Counted from the first letter of the stretch, positions 30,164-39,095 are shown. The stretch is 64,000 nt of DNA from Mesorhizobium sp. (GCA_004963905.1 SUGL01000012.1:62001-126000), one strand, 5' to 3'. Numbers and translations: made by a program. Notes: generated by a model not told the origin, from the sequence alone.

Positions 30164-31174
30164 ATGGCCGCGGGAAAGAAAGCAGCCAACCGCTACTACA
30201 GCGGCCCGCCCAGCGATCATTTCGACGGCGCGCTCTTTTTCAATCCCGACGGCAGGCCGCCCGCGCGCTTCAGCGATTTGCTGAAGTGGCAGTTGAGTGG
30301 TGGGCGCTCGAAATGGCCGGCGGCATTTCCGAGCCCTTACCGCCAGGCAAAGCCAGACAAAAGGATCGAGGGCGCGGGCCTTCGGCTCACCATGGTCGGC
30401 CACGCCTCGCTGCTTATCCAGACCGCCGGATTGAATATCCTGACCGACCCGGTCTGGTCCGAGCGCGCCTCGCCTTTCGCCCTCGCCGGGCCGAAGCGAG
30501 TCAACGCGCCGGGCGTCGCCTTTTCCGATCTGCCGCCGATCGATCTCGTGCTGGTCAGTCACAACCACTATGACCATCTCGACCTCGCCACGTTGCGACG
30601 GTTGAAGCAGAACCACGATCCGCTGGCGGTCATGCCACTCGGCAATGACGCGATCGTCGGCGCTGCCGTTCCCGACATGCGGCTTTCGACGCATGACTGG
30701 AGCGAACGGGTCGAATTCGGCAACGGCGCCGTCATCCATATCGAGCCGGTGCATCACTGGTCGGCGCGCGGCGCGCGCGACCGCCGTATGGCGCTGTGGG
30801 CGGGCTTCGTCATCGAAACGGCGGGAGGCAAAGTCTATTTCGCCGGCGACACCGGCTTTCATGACGGCATCAACTACCGGCTGATGGCAAAAAAGCACGG
30901 CTGCTTTCGGCTGGCCATCCTGCCGATCGGCGCCTACGAGCCGCGCTGGTTCATGGCGCCGCAGCACCAGAATCCGGAGGAGGCTGTCCAGGGCATGAGG
31001 CTGTGCAACGCCGCCCATGCCGCCGGCTGCCACTGGGGCACCTTCCAGCTCACCGACGAGCCGATCGAGGAGCCGGCGCAAAGGCTGGCCGAGGCATTGG
31101 CCGCCGAAGGCATCTCGCCGGAGCGTTTTCGCGCCATGCGCCCCGGTGAGACATGGGACGTGCCCGCCGCCTGA
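30164..31174 (+). CDS. MBL-fold hydrolase of the NAPE-PLD type
   Basis: The 336-residue protein starts MAAGKKAANRYYSGPPSDHF, after CGGAG. The metal motif is SHNHYDHLDLATL, with further ligands in EPVHHWSARG and FAGDTGFHDG. The closest general type is the UlaG/NAPE-phospholipase D group, which hydrolyses phosphodiester lipids. There is no signal peptide. The frame is open far upstream, but that part overlaps the divergent VOC gene and is not coding. Confidence 0.88.
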   Translation: MAAGKKAANRYYSGPPSDHFDGALFFNPDGRPPARFSDLLKWQLSGGRSKWPAAFPSPYRQAKPDKRIEGAGLRLTMVGHASLLIQTAGLNILTDPVWSERASPFALAGPKRVNAPGVAFSDLPPIDLVLVSHNHYDHLDLATLRRLKQNHDPLAVMPLGNDAIVGAAVPDMRLSTHDWSERVEFGNGAVIHIEPVHHWSARGARDRRMALWAGFVIETAGGKVYFAGDTGFHDGINYRLMAKKHGCFRLAILPIGAYEPRWFMAPQHQNPEEAVQGMRLCNAAHAAGCHWGTFQLTDEPIEEPAQRLAEALAAEGISPERFRAMRPGETWDVPAA

Positions 31175-31236
31175 CAGAGGAACCGGAGCCTTTGAGGCGC
31201 GTTGGTCCAGCGACGCAATTTCGCTCGGAGCCTCCC

Positions 31237-31398
31237 ATGATCAGGTGGATCATCATTCTTCTCATCGTCGCCGCCGCGGCGAGCCTGCTCGGCATGCCGG
31301 CGCTGGCCGGTGCCGCCGCCATGGGCGCGCGCATCCTGATCGGCATCGTGCTGATTCTCTTCCTGCTGCTCGTGCTCGGCGTCTTCGCGGTAACCTGA
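31237..31398 (+). CDS. UPF0391 (DUF1328) small membrane protein
   Basis: A 53-residue protein with two hydrophobic helices: MIRWIIILLIVAAAASLLGM, and GARILIGIVLILFLLLVLGV. It matches the DUF1328/YtjA pattern in length and in the short AGAAAMGA turn. GGAG lies 6 bases upstream. Some members are stress induced; the function is unknown. Confidence 0.85.
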   Translation: MIRWIIILLIVAAAASLLGMPALAGAAAMGARILIGIVLILFLLLVLGVFAVT

Positions 31399-31472
31399 GA
31401 ACGTCTGGTCAGCACGCGCCGGACTGGTAATTCCTGCCCGTTTCCGCCATATAGCGCCAAACGGACACTGAA

Positions 31473-32369
31473 ATGACGGGATCGATGGCAGGCACCGCCC
31501 CCTTCGCCAAGATGAACGGCATCGGCAACGAGATCATCGTTGCCGACATGCGCGGCCGTGACGATCGCGTGACGGCGTCGGCCGCAATCGCGCTCAATGC
31601 CGACGCCGCGACGACGTTCGACCAGATCATGGCGATCCATGACGCCAGGACGCCAGGTACCGCCTACTACATCGACATTCTGAATTCCGACGGCACCGGC
31701 GCGCAGGCCTGCGGCAACGGCACGCGCTGCGTGGTGCAGGCTTTAGCCGCCGAGACCGGCCTGAAGACATTCACCTTCGAGACCCGCGCCGGCATCCTCA
31801 ACGCCGAGGAACATGCCGACGGCTCGATCTCGGTCGACATGGGCAAGCCGCGCTTCGGCTGGCAGGAGATCCCGCTAGCCGAGGAATTCCGCGACACCCG
31901 CATGATCGAATTGCAGATCGGCCCGATCGACGCGCCGGTGCTGCACTCGCCCTCTGTCGTCTCGATGGGCAATCCGCACGCCATCTTCTGGGTCGACCGC
32001 GACGTCTGGTCCTACGAACTCGACCGCTTCGGTCCGCTGCTCGAGAACCATCCGATCTTTCCCGAGCGCGCCAACATCACCATCGCTCAGGTCACCTCGC
32101 CGCAAACCATGGTCATCCGCACTTGGGAGCGCGGCGCGGGTCTCACCAAGGCCTGCGGTTCCGCCGCTTGCGCTGCCGTGGTGGCCGCCGCCCGCACCAA
32201 GCGCACCGGCCGCAGCGTGACGCTGATCACGCCTGGCGGCGGCGAACTGCATGTCGAGTGGCGCGACGACGATCACGTCATCCTGACTGGCGCCGCCGAG
32301 TGGGAGTTTTCCGGCAGCTTCGACCCCTCGACCGGCGCCTGGGCACGCGACACCGAAAGCGCCGCTTGA
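31473..32369 (+). CDS. dapF: Diaminopimelate epimerase
   Basis: The 298-residue enzyme converts LL- to meso-diaminopimelate for lysine and peptidoglycan. The two catalytic cysteines are in [12 protein letters not shown] and [13 protein letters not shown], and [13 protein letters not shown] is the conserved start. An ATG at 31485 is an alternative start ([12 protein letters not shown]). The stop overlaps the start of mtaB by one base, so the two are coupled. Confidence 0.96.
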   Translation: MTGSMAGTAPFAKMNGIGNEIIVADMRGRDDRVTASAAIALNADAATTFDQIMAIHDARTPGTAYYIDILNSDGTGAQACGNGTRCVVQALAAETGLKTFTFETRAGILNAEEHADGSISVDMGKPRFGWQEIPLAEEFRDTRMIELQIGPIDAPVLHSPSVVSMGNPHAIFWVDRDVWSYELDRFGPLLENHPIFPERANITIAQVTSPQTMVIRTWERGAGLTKACGSAACAAVVAAARTKRTGRSVTLITPGGGELHVEWRDDDHVILTGAAEWEFSGSFDPSTGAWARDTESAA

Positions 32370-33667
32370 TGTCCGCTCTTGCCAAAGGTGTCGACGTCGT
32401 CACGTTCGGCTGCCGGCTGAACACCTATGAATCCGAGGTGATGCGGCGCGAGGCCGAAAGCGCCGGCCTCGGCGCGCTCCAAGGCGGCGCCGTCATCTTC
32501 AACACCTGCGCCGTCACGGCGGAAGCGGTGCGCCAGGCCAAGCAGGCGATCCGCAAGGCCCGCCGCGAGAACCCGAAAGCGCGCATCATCGTCACCGGCT
32601 GCGCGGCGCAGACCGAGCCGCAGAATTTCGCCGCCATGGACGAGGTCGACCTCGTGCTCGGCAATGAGGAGAAGCTGAAGGCGAACTCCTACCGCGCTCT
32701 GCCCGATTTCGGCGTCAACGACACAGAGAAGGCGCGCGTCAACGACATCTTCTCGGTGCGCGAGACGGCAAGCCACATGGTCGACGCCATCGAGGGCCGG
32801 GCGCGTGCCTTCGTGCAGGTGCAGAATGGCTGCAATCATCGGTGCACCTTCTGCATCATCCCCTACGGCCGCGGCAATTCGCGCTCGGTGCCGATGGGCG
32901 CCGTGGTCGAGCAGGTCAAGCGCCTCGCCGGCAACGGCTATGCCGAGATCGTGCTGAGCGGCGTCGACATGACCAGTTTTGGCGCCGACCTGCCCGGCAG
33001 CCCGAAGCTCGGGAAGCTGGTGAAGACGATCCTGCGCCAGGTGCCCGATGTGAAACGACTGAGGCTCTCCTCGATCGATTCGATCGAGGCTGATGACGAC
33101 CTGCTCGACGCCATTGCCACCGAGCCCAGGCTGATGCCGCATCTGCATCTGTCGCTGCAGTCGGGCGACGACATGATCCTGAAGCGCATGAAGCGCCGGC
33201 ATTTGCGCGACCAGTCGATCCGCTTCTGCGAGGACGTGCGCAAGCTTCGCCCCGGCATCGTCTTCGGCGCCGACATCATCGCCGGCTTCCCGACAGAGAC
33301 CGAGGCGATGTTCGAAAATTCGGAAAAGATAGTCGAGGAATGCGGCCTGACGCATCTGCACGTCTTCCCGTTTTCCCCGCGCGAAGGCACGCCCGCCGCG
33401 CGCATGCCGCAGGTTCGCCGCGAGCTGGTCAAGCAGCGCGCCGCAAGGCTGCGCGCCGCCGGCGAAGCCGCCTATCGCCGCCATCTGGCGGCCCTTGCCA
33501 GCACGCGCCAGTCGATCCTGGTCGAGCGCGACGGCCTCGGCCGCACCGAAGGTTTCACGCTTGCCGCGATCGCCGTTGGACAGCCGGGAGAGATCGTCGA
33601 GGCGGTTGTCACCGGCCATGACGGCGCCCGCCTGATCGCGGCTCCCTTTGCCGCCCAAGCCGCCTGA
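32369..33667 (+). CDS. mtaB: tRNA t6A37 methylthiotransferase
   Basis: The 432-residue radical-SAM enzyme adds a methylthio group to t6A37 in tRNA. The N-domain cysteines for the auxiliary cluster are in TFGCRLNTYE, FNTCAVTAEA and IVTGCAAQTEP. The radical-SAM cluster is NGCNHRCTFCIIPYGRGNSR. LSLQSGDDMILKRMKRRH is conserved, and a TRAM-like tail binds tRNA. It lies between dapF and ftsY, as in other rhizobia. Confidence 0.94.
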   Translation: MSALAKGVDVVTFGCRLNTYESEVMRREAESAGLGALQGGAVIFNTCAVTAEAVRQAKQAIRKARRENPKARIIVTGCAAQTEPQNFAAMDEVDLVLGNEEKLKANSYRALPDFGVNDTEKARVNDIFSVRETASHMVDAIEGRARAFVQVQNGCNHRCTFCIIPYGRGNSRSVPMGAVVEQVKRLAGNGYAEIVLSGVDMTSFGADLPGSPKLGKLVKTILRQVPDVKRLRLSSIDSIEADDDLLDAIATEPRLMPHLHLSLQSGDDMILKRMKRRHLRDQSIRFCEDVRKLRPGIVFGADIIAGFPTETEAMFENSEKIVEECGLTHLHVFPFSPREGTPAARMPQVRRELVKQRAARLRAAGEAAYRRHLAALASTRQSILVERDGLGRTEGFTLAAIAVGQPGEIVEAVVTGHDGARLIAAPFAAQAA

Positions 33668-33680
33668 GACTGCGAGACGC

Positions 33681-35495
33681 ATGGCTGGTTTCTTCAAGAA
33701 GATATTTTCGTTCGGCAGGAAAGAGGTCGTCGAGGAGCGCGTCGACGAAACCGCGCCGCTGCCACCGATCAAATGGGACGCGCTGAAGCCGGAAGCCGAC
33801 CAGGAGCCTGCGCCCCAACCGGCACTCGAGCCCCAACCGGCGCCCGAGGAGCCGAAGCCCGAGCCCGCCCCGGCCATCCCGCCGGCACCGGAGCCCGTCG
33901 TTCCGGCCGAACCGGAACCGCTGCCTGGGCCCATGCCGGAGGAAGAACCGCAACCGGCGCCGGGGACACCCGAACCGCCGGCGCCGGAGGAAGTGCCGGT
34001 GCCGCCGGCTCAGCCCGAACCCACACCGGGCCCGGCGCCCGAGCCGAAGCCGCAGGAAGTGCCGCCGCCCGCGCCGAGCGAGCCGGACATCGTGCCGTCG
34101 CGTCCGGAACCGCAACCCGAGCCGGTGCCCGTCGAAGTGCCGACGCCGCCGAGCGAGGTTCCGACCGTGACGCCGGCGCCTGAAATCCCGCCTGCGAGTC
34201 CGTCTTCTGCGCAGCCATCTTCAGAGGCTGGCGCCGCCCCTCATCCGCCTGCCGGCACCTTCTCCCCGTATCGTGACGGGGAGAAGGAGGAAGCTCCGGC
34301 GCCGGCGACCCCCTCTCCCCGTTCTTCACGGGGAGAGGGTAAGGGTGAGGGGCAGCGCCAGCCCGTCGAGGACTTGGCGCCCGACGCTGCCGCTGAAATT
34401 CCGCCGCCCATTCGCCAGCCCGCGCCCATCGAACCGCTGCAGGTGCGCGCCGAGATAGCGCCGGAACTTGAAGCCGTCCCGGCGCCGCCAAAGTCTACGC
34501 CCTCCGCCGGCAAGGTGACGGTAGCGAAAAAGGTCGAGCAGAAGGCCGAGCCGCAAAAGGCGCCGGAGCCGGCGCCGCGACGCTCGTGGTTCCAGCGCAT
34601 GCGGGACGGCCTTGCCCGCTCCTCGCGCGAGCTCACCGGCAACATTGCCGGCGTCTTCACCAAGCGCAAGCTGGACGAGGACACTCTGCAGGACCTGGAG
34701 GATGTGCTGATTCGCGCCGATCTCGGCGTCGAGACGGCGCTGCGCGTCACCGATTCGCTCGCTTCAAGCCGCTATGGCAAGGATGTTTCCGACTCGGAAG
34801 TCCGCGCCGTCATGGCGGCGGAGGTCGAGAAGGTTCTGACCCCGGTCGCCAAGCCTCTCGAGCTCGACCTCAGCCACAAGCCGCATGTCATCCTGGTCGT
34901 CGGCGTCAACGGCACCGGCAAGACGACGACCATCGGCAAGCTGGCGGCCAAGCTGACCGAGGGCGGGCTTTCGGTGATGCTGGCGGCGGGCGACACGTTC
35001 CGCGCCGCCGCGATCGAGCAGCTCAAGATCTGGGGCGAGCGCACGAAATCTCCGGTCGTCGCCACCAAGCTTGGCGCCGATGCCGCCGGCCTCGCCTACG
35101 ACGCCTTCGAAAAGGCGAAGGAGGCCGGCTCCGACGTGCTGATCATCGACACAGCCGGACGCCTGCAGAACAAGACCGAGCTGATGGCGGAACTGGAGAA
35201 GATCGTGCGCGTGCTCGGCAAGCTCGATCCCGAAGCGCCGCACACCGTGCTCCAGACGGTCGACGCCACCACCGGCCAGAATGCGCTGAGCCAGGTCGAG
35301 ATCTTCCGCAATGTCGCCGGCGTCAACGGCCTGGTGATGACCAAGCTGGACGGCACGGCGCGCGGCGGTATTCTGGTGGCGATCGCCGCCAAGCACAGAT
35401 TGCCGGTCTACTTCATCGGCGTCGGCGAGCAGGTCGACGACCTCGAACCGTTTTCCGCAAGCGAATTCGCCAGGGCGATCGCCGGCGTGGCCTGA
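33681..35495 (+). CDS. ftsY: Signal recognition particle receptor FtsY, long acidic/proline region
   Basis: The 604-residue GTPase docks SRP-ribosome complexes at the membrane. The C-terminal NG domain (from about residue 305) shows the GTPase motifs GVNGTGKTTTIGKLA, DTFRAAAIEQL, DTAGRLQNK and TKLDGTARGG. Residues ~30-290 are a Pro/Glu-rich A region, much longer than in E. coli. Residues ~184-226 of it are encoded by a family B palindromic element inserted in frame (34230-34359). The start at 33681 (MAGFFKKIFSFGRKE) gives an amphipathic membrane-targeting helix. Confidence 0.96.
   Translation: MAGFFKKIFSFGRKEVVEERVDETAPLPPIKWDALKPEADQEPAPQPALEPQPAPEEPKPEPAPAIPPAPEPVVPAEPEPLPGPMPEEEPQPAPGTPEPPAPEEVPVPPAQPEPTPGPAPEPKPQEVPPPAPSEPDIVPSRPEPQPEPVPVEVPTPPSEVPTVTPAPEIPPASPSSAQPSSEAGAAPHPPAGTFSPYRDGEKEEAPAPATPSPRSSRGEGKGEGQRQPVEDLAPDAAAEIPPPIRQPAPIEPLQVRAEIAPELEAVPAPPKSTPSAGKVTVAKKVEQKAEPQKAPEPAPRRSWFQRMRDGLARSSRELTGNIAGVFTKRKLDEDTLQDLEDVLIRADLGVETALRVTDSLASSRYGKDVSDSEVRAVMAAEVEKVLTPVAKPLELDLSHKPHVILVVGVNGTGKTTTIGKLAAKLTEGGLSVMLAAGDTFRAAAIEQLKIWGERTKSPVVATKLGADAAGLAYDAFEKAKEAGSDVLIIDTAGRLQNKTELMAELEKIVRVLGKLDPEAPHTVLQTVDATTGQNALSQVEIFRNVAGVNGLVMTKLDGTARGGILVAIAAKHRLPVYFIGVGEQVDDLEPFSASEFARAIAGVA
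34230..34359. repeat. Family B RIME-like element inside ftsY
   Basis: Ends GGCGCCGCCCCTCA (34230-34243) and TGAGGGGCAGCGCC (34346-34359) are inverted with one mismatch. Inside are two hairpins, CTTCTCCCCG/CGGGGAGAAG and CCCTCTCCCCG/CGGGGAGAGGG. The same end sequences bound the intergenic copy at 62071-62243. It is translated within the FtsY A region. Confidence 0.85.
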
Positions 35496-35548
35496 ACATG
35501 GCGTGATCTGCCTGCTTTTCGGCCAGATCATGCGCAACAAGGACCTTT

Positions 35549-36223
35549 ATGAACATCCTCGAACGCGACCCGTCTGACCCGCGCCGCAAGCCGCTCAATC
35601 CCGGCTTGAAGTTCCTGCTCGAACTGGGGCCAGGCCTGGTGTTCTTCTTCACCACCATCCGCGGCGAATGGCTGGCGCAAAAGTTCCCGATCCTCACCCA
35701 TCTCGGCGAACCGATCCTGATCGCCACCGCATTCTTCATGGTCGCGACGGCCCTGTCGCTCAGCGCGTCCTGGGCGCTGACGCGCAGCCTGCCACTGATG
35801 CCGCTGGTCTCGGCGATCGTCGTCTTTGTGTTCGGCGCGCTCGCTTTGTACCTGCAGGACAAGACCTTCGCCTTCATGAAGCCGACGATCATCAACTCCC
35901 TGTTCGGCGTCGCCCTGCTCGGCGGCCTGGCCTTCGGCCGGTCGCTGCTCGGCTATGTCTTCGATTCCGCCTTCCAGCTCGATGCCGAAGGCTGGCGCAA
36001 GCTGACGTTCCGATGGGGGCTCTTCTTCCTGTTCCTGGCCGTGCTGAACGAGGTGGTGTGGCGGAATTTCTCCGAAGCGACCTGGCTGTATTTCAAGGTC
36101 TGGGGCACCATCCCCATCACCTTGCTCTTCACCTTCAGCCAGATGCCGCTGATCATGCGCCACTCGCTGGAGGAAAAAGCCAAGGACGAGGACAAGGAAA
36201 GCAATTCCAGGAAAAGTGTGTAA
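35549..36223 (+). CDS. yciB: Septation protein A (YciB/IspZ family)
   Basis: The 224-residue inner-membrane protein has about five hydrophobic helices. It shows the family motifs [36 protein letters not shown] and [21 protein letters not shown]. It is linked to cell-envelope and septum integrity. The last residues (SNSRKSV) and the stop codon lie inside a family E repeat, so the native C-terminus has been replaced or trimmed. It lies 53 bases after ftsY. Confidence 0.93.
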   Translation: MNILERDPSDPRRKPLNPGLKFLLELGPGLVFFFTTIRGEWLAQKFPILTHLGEPILIATAFFMVATALSLSASWALTRSLPLMPLVSAIVVFVFGALALYLQDKTFAFMKPTIINSLFGVALLGGLAFGRSLLGYVFDSAFQLDAEGWRKLTFRWGLFFLFLAVLNEVVWRNFSEATWLYFKVWGTIPITLLFTFSQMPLIMRHSLEEKAKDEDKESNSRKSV

Positions 36224-36336
36224 CGGTCGGGCTCGGCGACTTCGCCGTAGCCTTCCGCCCGGAATTGCGTGAAGACAGAGGGAGCAATTCCAGGAAAGCG
36301 TGTAGCGGTTTCCGTCCGGGATTGCGTGAAGACAGG
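36200..36336. repeat. Family E repeat, two tandem units
   Basis: Unit 1 (36200-36277) starts AGCAATTCCAGGAAAAGTGT and ends CCGGAATTGCGTGAAGACAG. Unit 2 (36283-36336) starts AGCAATTCCAGGAAAGCGTG and ends GGGATTGCGTGAAGACAG. Each unit is an inverted repeat (GCAATTCC with GGAATTGC). The first carries an extra internal segment and overlaps the yciB stop. Confidence 0.85.
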
Positions 36337-36346
36337 GGGTACGGGG

Positions 36347-36967
36347 ATGGAATTCCTCACCACGCGCGACGAGCTGAGGACGATCTACAGGACGCCCCGA
36401 CCGACCGACGGCTCGATCCGCAAGGAGCTCAAGGCGCTCGACGGCCACTGCCGCTCCTTCATCGGCAAGAGCCCCTTCGTGCTGATCGGTTCCTCCGACG
36501 GCGCCGGCAATGCCGACGTGACGCCGAAGGGCGACAAGCCCGGCTTCACCGCCATTCTCGACAACAACACCATCGCCATTCCCGACCGTCCGGGCAACAA
36601 CCGGCTGGACACGCTGGAGAACATCATCCGCAATCCGTCGGTCGGGCTGCTTTTCCTCATTCCCGGCATGAACGAGACGCTGCGCGTCAACGGCGACGCC
36701 CGCATCACAATCGACGCCGTCCTGCGCGAGCGCCTGGCCGTCGACGGCAAGGAGCCGCAGAGCGTTATCGTGGTGACGGTCAAGGCCGCCTACATGCATT
36801 GCGCCAAGGCCTTCATGCGCTCCGAGCTGTGGAAGCCGGAGACCTGGTATGACCGCGCGAGCCTTCCGACGCTCGGTGAGATCATCCGCGACCAGCTGGC
36901 GCTGGCCGAGAGTGCAGGCGAGATCAACCGCGAGCTGGACGAGGATTACCGCAAGACCCTGTGGTAG
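36347..36967 (+). CDS. Pyridoxamine 5'-phosphate oxidase-like flavoprotein (MSMEG_1061 type)
   Basis: The 206-residue protein starts MEFLTTRDELRTIYRTPRPT. The split-barrel flavin-binding pattern is visible in FVLIGSSDGAGNADVTPKGD and the substrate-side loop in RPGNNRLDTLENIIRNPSVG. Homologues of this subgroup are annotated as PPOX-class or MSMEG_1061-type proteins, with unknown substrate. The first ATG with any purine-rich upstream sequence is at 36347. It follows the repeat pair. Confidence 0.85.
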   Translation: MEFLTTRDELRTIYRTPRPTDGSIRKELKALDGHCRSFIGKSPFVLIGSSDGAGNADVTPKGDKPGFTAILDNNTIAIPDRPGNNRLDTLENIIRNPSVGLLFLIPGMNETLRVNGDARITIDAVLRERLAVDGKEPQSVIVVTVKAAYMHCAKAFMRSELWKPETWYDRASLPTLGEIIRDQLALAESAGEINRELDEDYRKTLW

Positions 36968-37006
36968 CATTCGGAACGACTCACCCGTTCCGTTCGGCTC
37001 ATCCCC

Positions 37007-37543
37007 TTGATCGAGATCCTCGCCATCTCCGGCAGCCTGCGCGCCGCCTCGACCAATTCGGCCCTGATCGCGGCTTTAGCCGCCAGCGCGCCCGCGGATT
37101 GCCGCGTCGTCGTCTATGGCGGACTTGGCCAGCTGCCGATCTTCAACCCGGACGACGAGGACGAGCGCACACCGCGCGAGGCAAGTGACCTGATCGGCGC
37201 CGTCACCCGCGCCGACGGCATCATCGTCTCCTGCCCGGAATATGCGCATGGCGTGCCGGGCGGCCTGAAGAACGCGCTCGACTGGCTGGTGTCGCGCGAT
37301 GCGGCGGTCGGCAAGCCGGCGATGGTGGTGCATGCCTCGCCGCGCTCGCTCTATGCCCGCGCAGCGCTCGCCGAGATCATGCGCACCATGTCCTTCGCGA
37401 TGTATGAAGAGGCTCCGCTCGAGATCGCGCTGCTCGGCAAGAAGCCGCCTGAGGTGGAGGCGGTCTTGGCGGAGGCCGAGAACCGGCTGGCGATGCGCGA
37501 CGCGATGCGAGGTTTCGTGGAGTGTATACGCCGGCAAACATGA
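37007..37543 (+). CDS. NADPH-dependent FMN reductase
   Basis: The 178-residue flavodoxin-fold enzyme starts at TTG (MIEILAISGSLRAASTNSAL); no ATG or GTG is available upstream in frame. GSLRAASTN binds the FMN phosphate, and CPEYAHGVPGGLKNALDWLV is the isoalloxazine loop. The family (ChrR/ArsH/azoreductase-like) reduces quinones, chromate or flavins. The specific role is unknown. It starts 39 bases after the flavoprotein gene, so the two may form a small redox operon. Confidence 0.88.
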   Translation: MIEILAISGSLRAASTNSALIAALAASAPADCRVVVYGGLGQLPIFNPDDEDERTPREASDLIGAVTRADGIIVSCPEYAHGVPGGLKNALDWLVSRDAAVGKPAMVVHASPRSLYARAALAEIMRTMSFAMYEEAPLEIALLGKKPPEVEAVLAEAENRLAMRDAMRGFVECIRRQT

Positions 37544-37546
37544 GGT

Positions 37547-37704
37547 CGTCATCCTAGGGCGGAGCAAGGAGCGAAGCGACGCGCGCAGACCCTAGGATCC
37601 ATGCCGTTACACTAAGGCGTTGCAGCGGTTACAGAATTCTGCACCGCTGCACTCGACGTCGAAGGTCACGGCATGGATCCTCGGGTCAAGCCCGAGGATG
37701 ACGA
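37547..37704. repeat. Family A nested palindromic repeat, copy 6
   Basis: It starts 3 bases after the FMN reductase stop. The inner palindrome TGCAGCGGTTACAGAATTCT with its partner ending CACCGCTGCA is the best preserved in the window, centred on GAATTC. Confidence 0.85.
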
Positions 37705-37729
37705 ACGAAAGGACGCAACTGCAGCAGCC

Positions 37730-38650
37730 TCAATACGTCTTCGCTCCGTTCACCATCAGCCGGACCATGTAGAGCGAGGTGGTGCCGGCGATGTATAGGC
37801 AGTTGCGCTTGGCGCCGCCGAACACGCAATTGGCGGTCACCTCCGGCACCTTGACCTTGCCGATCAGCGTCCCGTCCGGATCGTAGCAGTGGACGCCGTC
37901 GGCCGCGCTCGTCCAGATGCGTCCGGCATCGTCGAGCCTGAAACCGTCGAACAGGCCGGCCGTGCAGTCGGCAAACACCTTGCCGCCCGAGACCTTCTTG
38001 CCGCCCTCGGCGACATTGAATACCCGCATATGCGCGGGGTTCTCGGCCCCATGCGTGCGGCCGGTGTCGGCGACATAGAGCAGGCTTTCATCGAGCGAGA
38101 AGGCGAGCCCGTTCGGCCTGACCATGTCGGTGATGACGGCCTCGACCTCGCCAGTGCCGGGATCGACGCGGTAGACATGGCAGGCGCCGATCTCGCTCTC
38201 GGCCTTGTCGCCCTCATAATCGGTGTCGATGCCGTAGCTGGGGTCGGTGAACCAGATCGAGCCGTCGGACTTCACCACCACGTCGTTGGGCGAGTTCAGC
38301 CGCTTGCCCTTCCACGTGTCGGCGATGGTGGTGACCGAGCCATCATGCTCGGTGCGGCTGACGCGGCGGCCAGAATGCTCGCAGGTCACCAGCCGCCCTT
38401 CCCGGTCGACGGTGTTGCCGTTGGAATTGCCCGAGGGCTGGCGGAAGATGCTGACGCTGCCGTCGGTCTCGTCATAGCGCAGCATGCGGTTGTTGGGGAT
38501 GTCGGACCAGATCAGGTAGCGGCCGGCCGCGAACCAGGCCGGGCCTTCCGCCCACCGGCACCCGGTGAACAGCTTTTCAACCTGCGCGCCGCCATTGAAC
38601 AGCCGCGCGAAGCGTGGATCGAGAATTTCGTAATAGTCGGCGGCCGCCAT
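37730..38650 (-). CDS. SMP-30/gluconolactonase family protein
   Basis: The 306-residue six-bladed beta-propeller starts MAAADYYEILDPRFARLFNG, after GGAGG. Metal and active-site segments are RWAEGPAWF (Glu), NSPNDVVVKSDG (Asn), DMVRPNGLAFSLDESLLY (Asn) and a C-terminal DGFRLDDAGRIW (Asp). It hydrolyses aldonolactones such as gluconolactone. The exact sugar is not deducible. No sugar-catabolic genes lie adjacent. Confidence 0.9.
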   Translation of the reverse strand: MAAADYYEILDPRFARLFNGGAQVEKLFTGCRWAEGPAWFAAGRYLIWSDIPNNRMLRYDETDGSVSIFRQPSGNSNGNTVDREGRLVTCEHSGRRVSRTEHDGSVTTIADTWKGKRLNSPNDVVVKSDGSIWFTDPSYGIDTDYEGDKAESEIGACHVYRVDPGTGEVEAVITDMVRPNGLAFSLDESLLYVADTGRTHGAENPAHMRVFNVAEGGKKVSGGKVFADCTAGLFDGFRLDDAGRIWTSAADGVHCYDPDGTLIGKVKVPEVTANCVFGGAKRNCLYIAGTTSLYMVRLMVNGAKTY

Positions 38651-38783
38651 GCTTTCCTCCCGGCAATCATATGTCGCGCGATCAAGCCAGCACGCGGCGG
38701 AGAAGGCAAGATCGGTGATGGCTCTCACGGCATGTTGAGGGCAGCCTGGAGGATTAGGACGCCATTAACCGGCTATGCGCTGG

Positions 38784-38826
38784 TTGCAATGGTGCATTGC
38801 AACATCTTTATTTTGCAACGCACCAT
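38784..38826. promoter_or_regulatory. Overlapping inverted repeats upstream of the DUF1127 gene
   Basis: TTGCAATG and CATTGCAA form a perfect 8-3-8 palindrome (38784-38802). Overlapping it, ATGGTGCATTGCAA (38789-38802) and TTGCAACGCACCAT (38813-38826) form a larger inverted repeat with one mismatch. It lies 75-117 bases before the DUF1127 start and ~135 bases from the divergent lactonase start. It is a candidate operator for a dimeric regulator I cannot name. Confidence 0.5.
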
Positions 38827-38900
38827 TCCTATGTCATGCTCACAATCGATCAGGGAGGAACAAACCCGCCGCGTGAATGCGGCAGCAAAGGAACCTCGTC

Positions 38901-39068
38901 ATGGTCTTCGACAACATCGTCGCCCGCGCCCGCACCAACATCGCCAAGCGCCGCCAGTACAACCGTCTCGTCGCCGAAATCGAGAACCTGTCGAGCCGCG
39001 ATCTCGCCGATCTGCGCGCCGACCGCTCCGAGATGCTCTACCAGATCCGCAAGCAGATCTACGGCTGA
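38901..39068 (+). CDS. DUF1127 small arginine-rich protein
   Basis: The 55-residue protein starts MVFDNIVARARTNIAKRRQY, after AAAGGA. Two short helices rich in Arg and Leu (LVAEIENLSSRDLADLRADR) are the DUF1127/YjiS pattern. In related bacteria such small proteins are linked to RNA turnover and phosphate or carbon homeostasis; the role here is inferred from the family. The inverted repeats upstream suggest controlled expression. Confidence 0.9.
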   Translation: MVFDNIVARARTNIAKRRQYNRLVAEIENLSSRDLADLRADRSEMLYQIRKQIYG

Positions 39069-39095
39069 GTTTGAAGCCGATCGGACCTGCCACTT

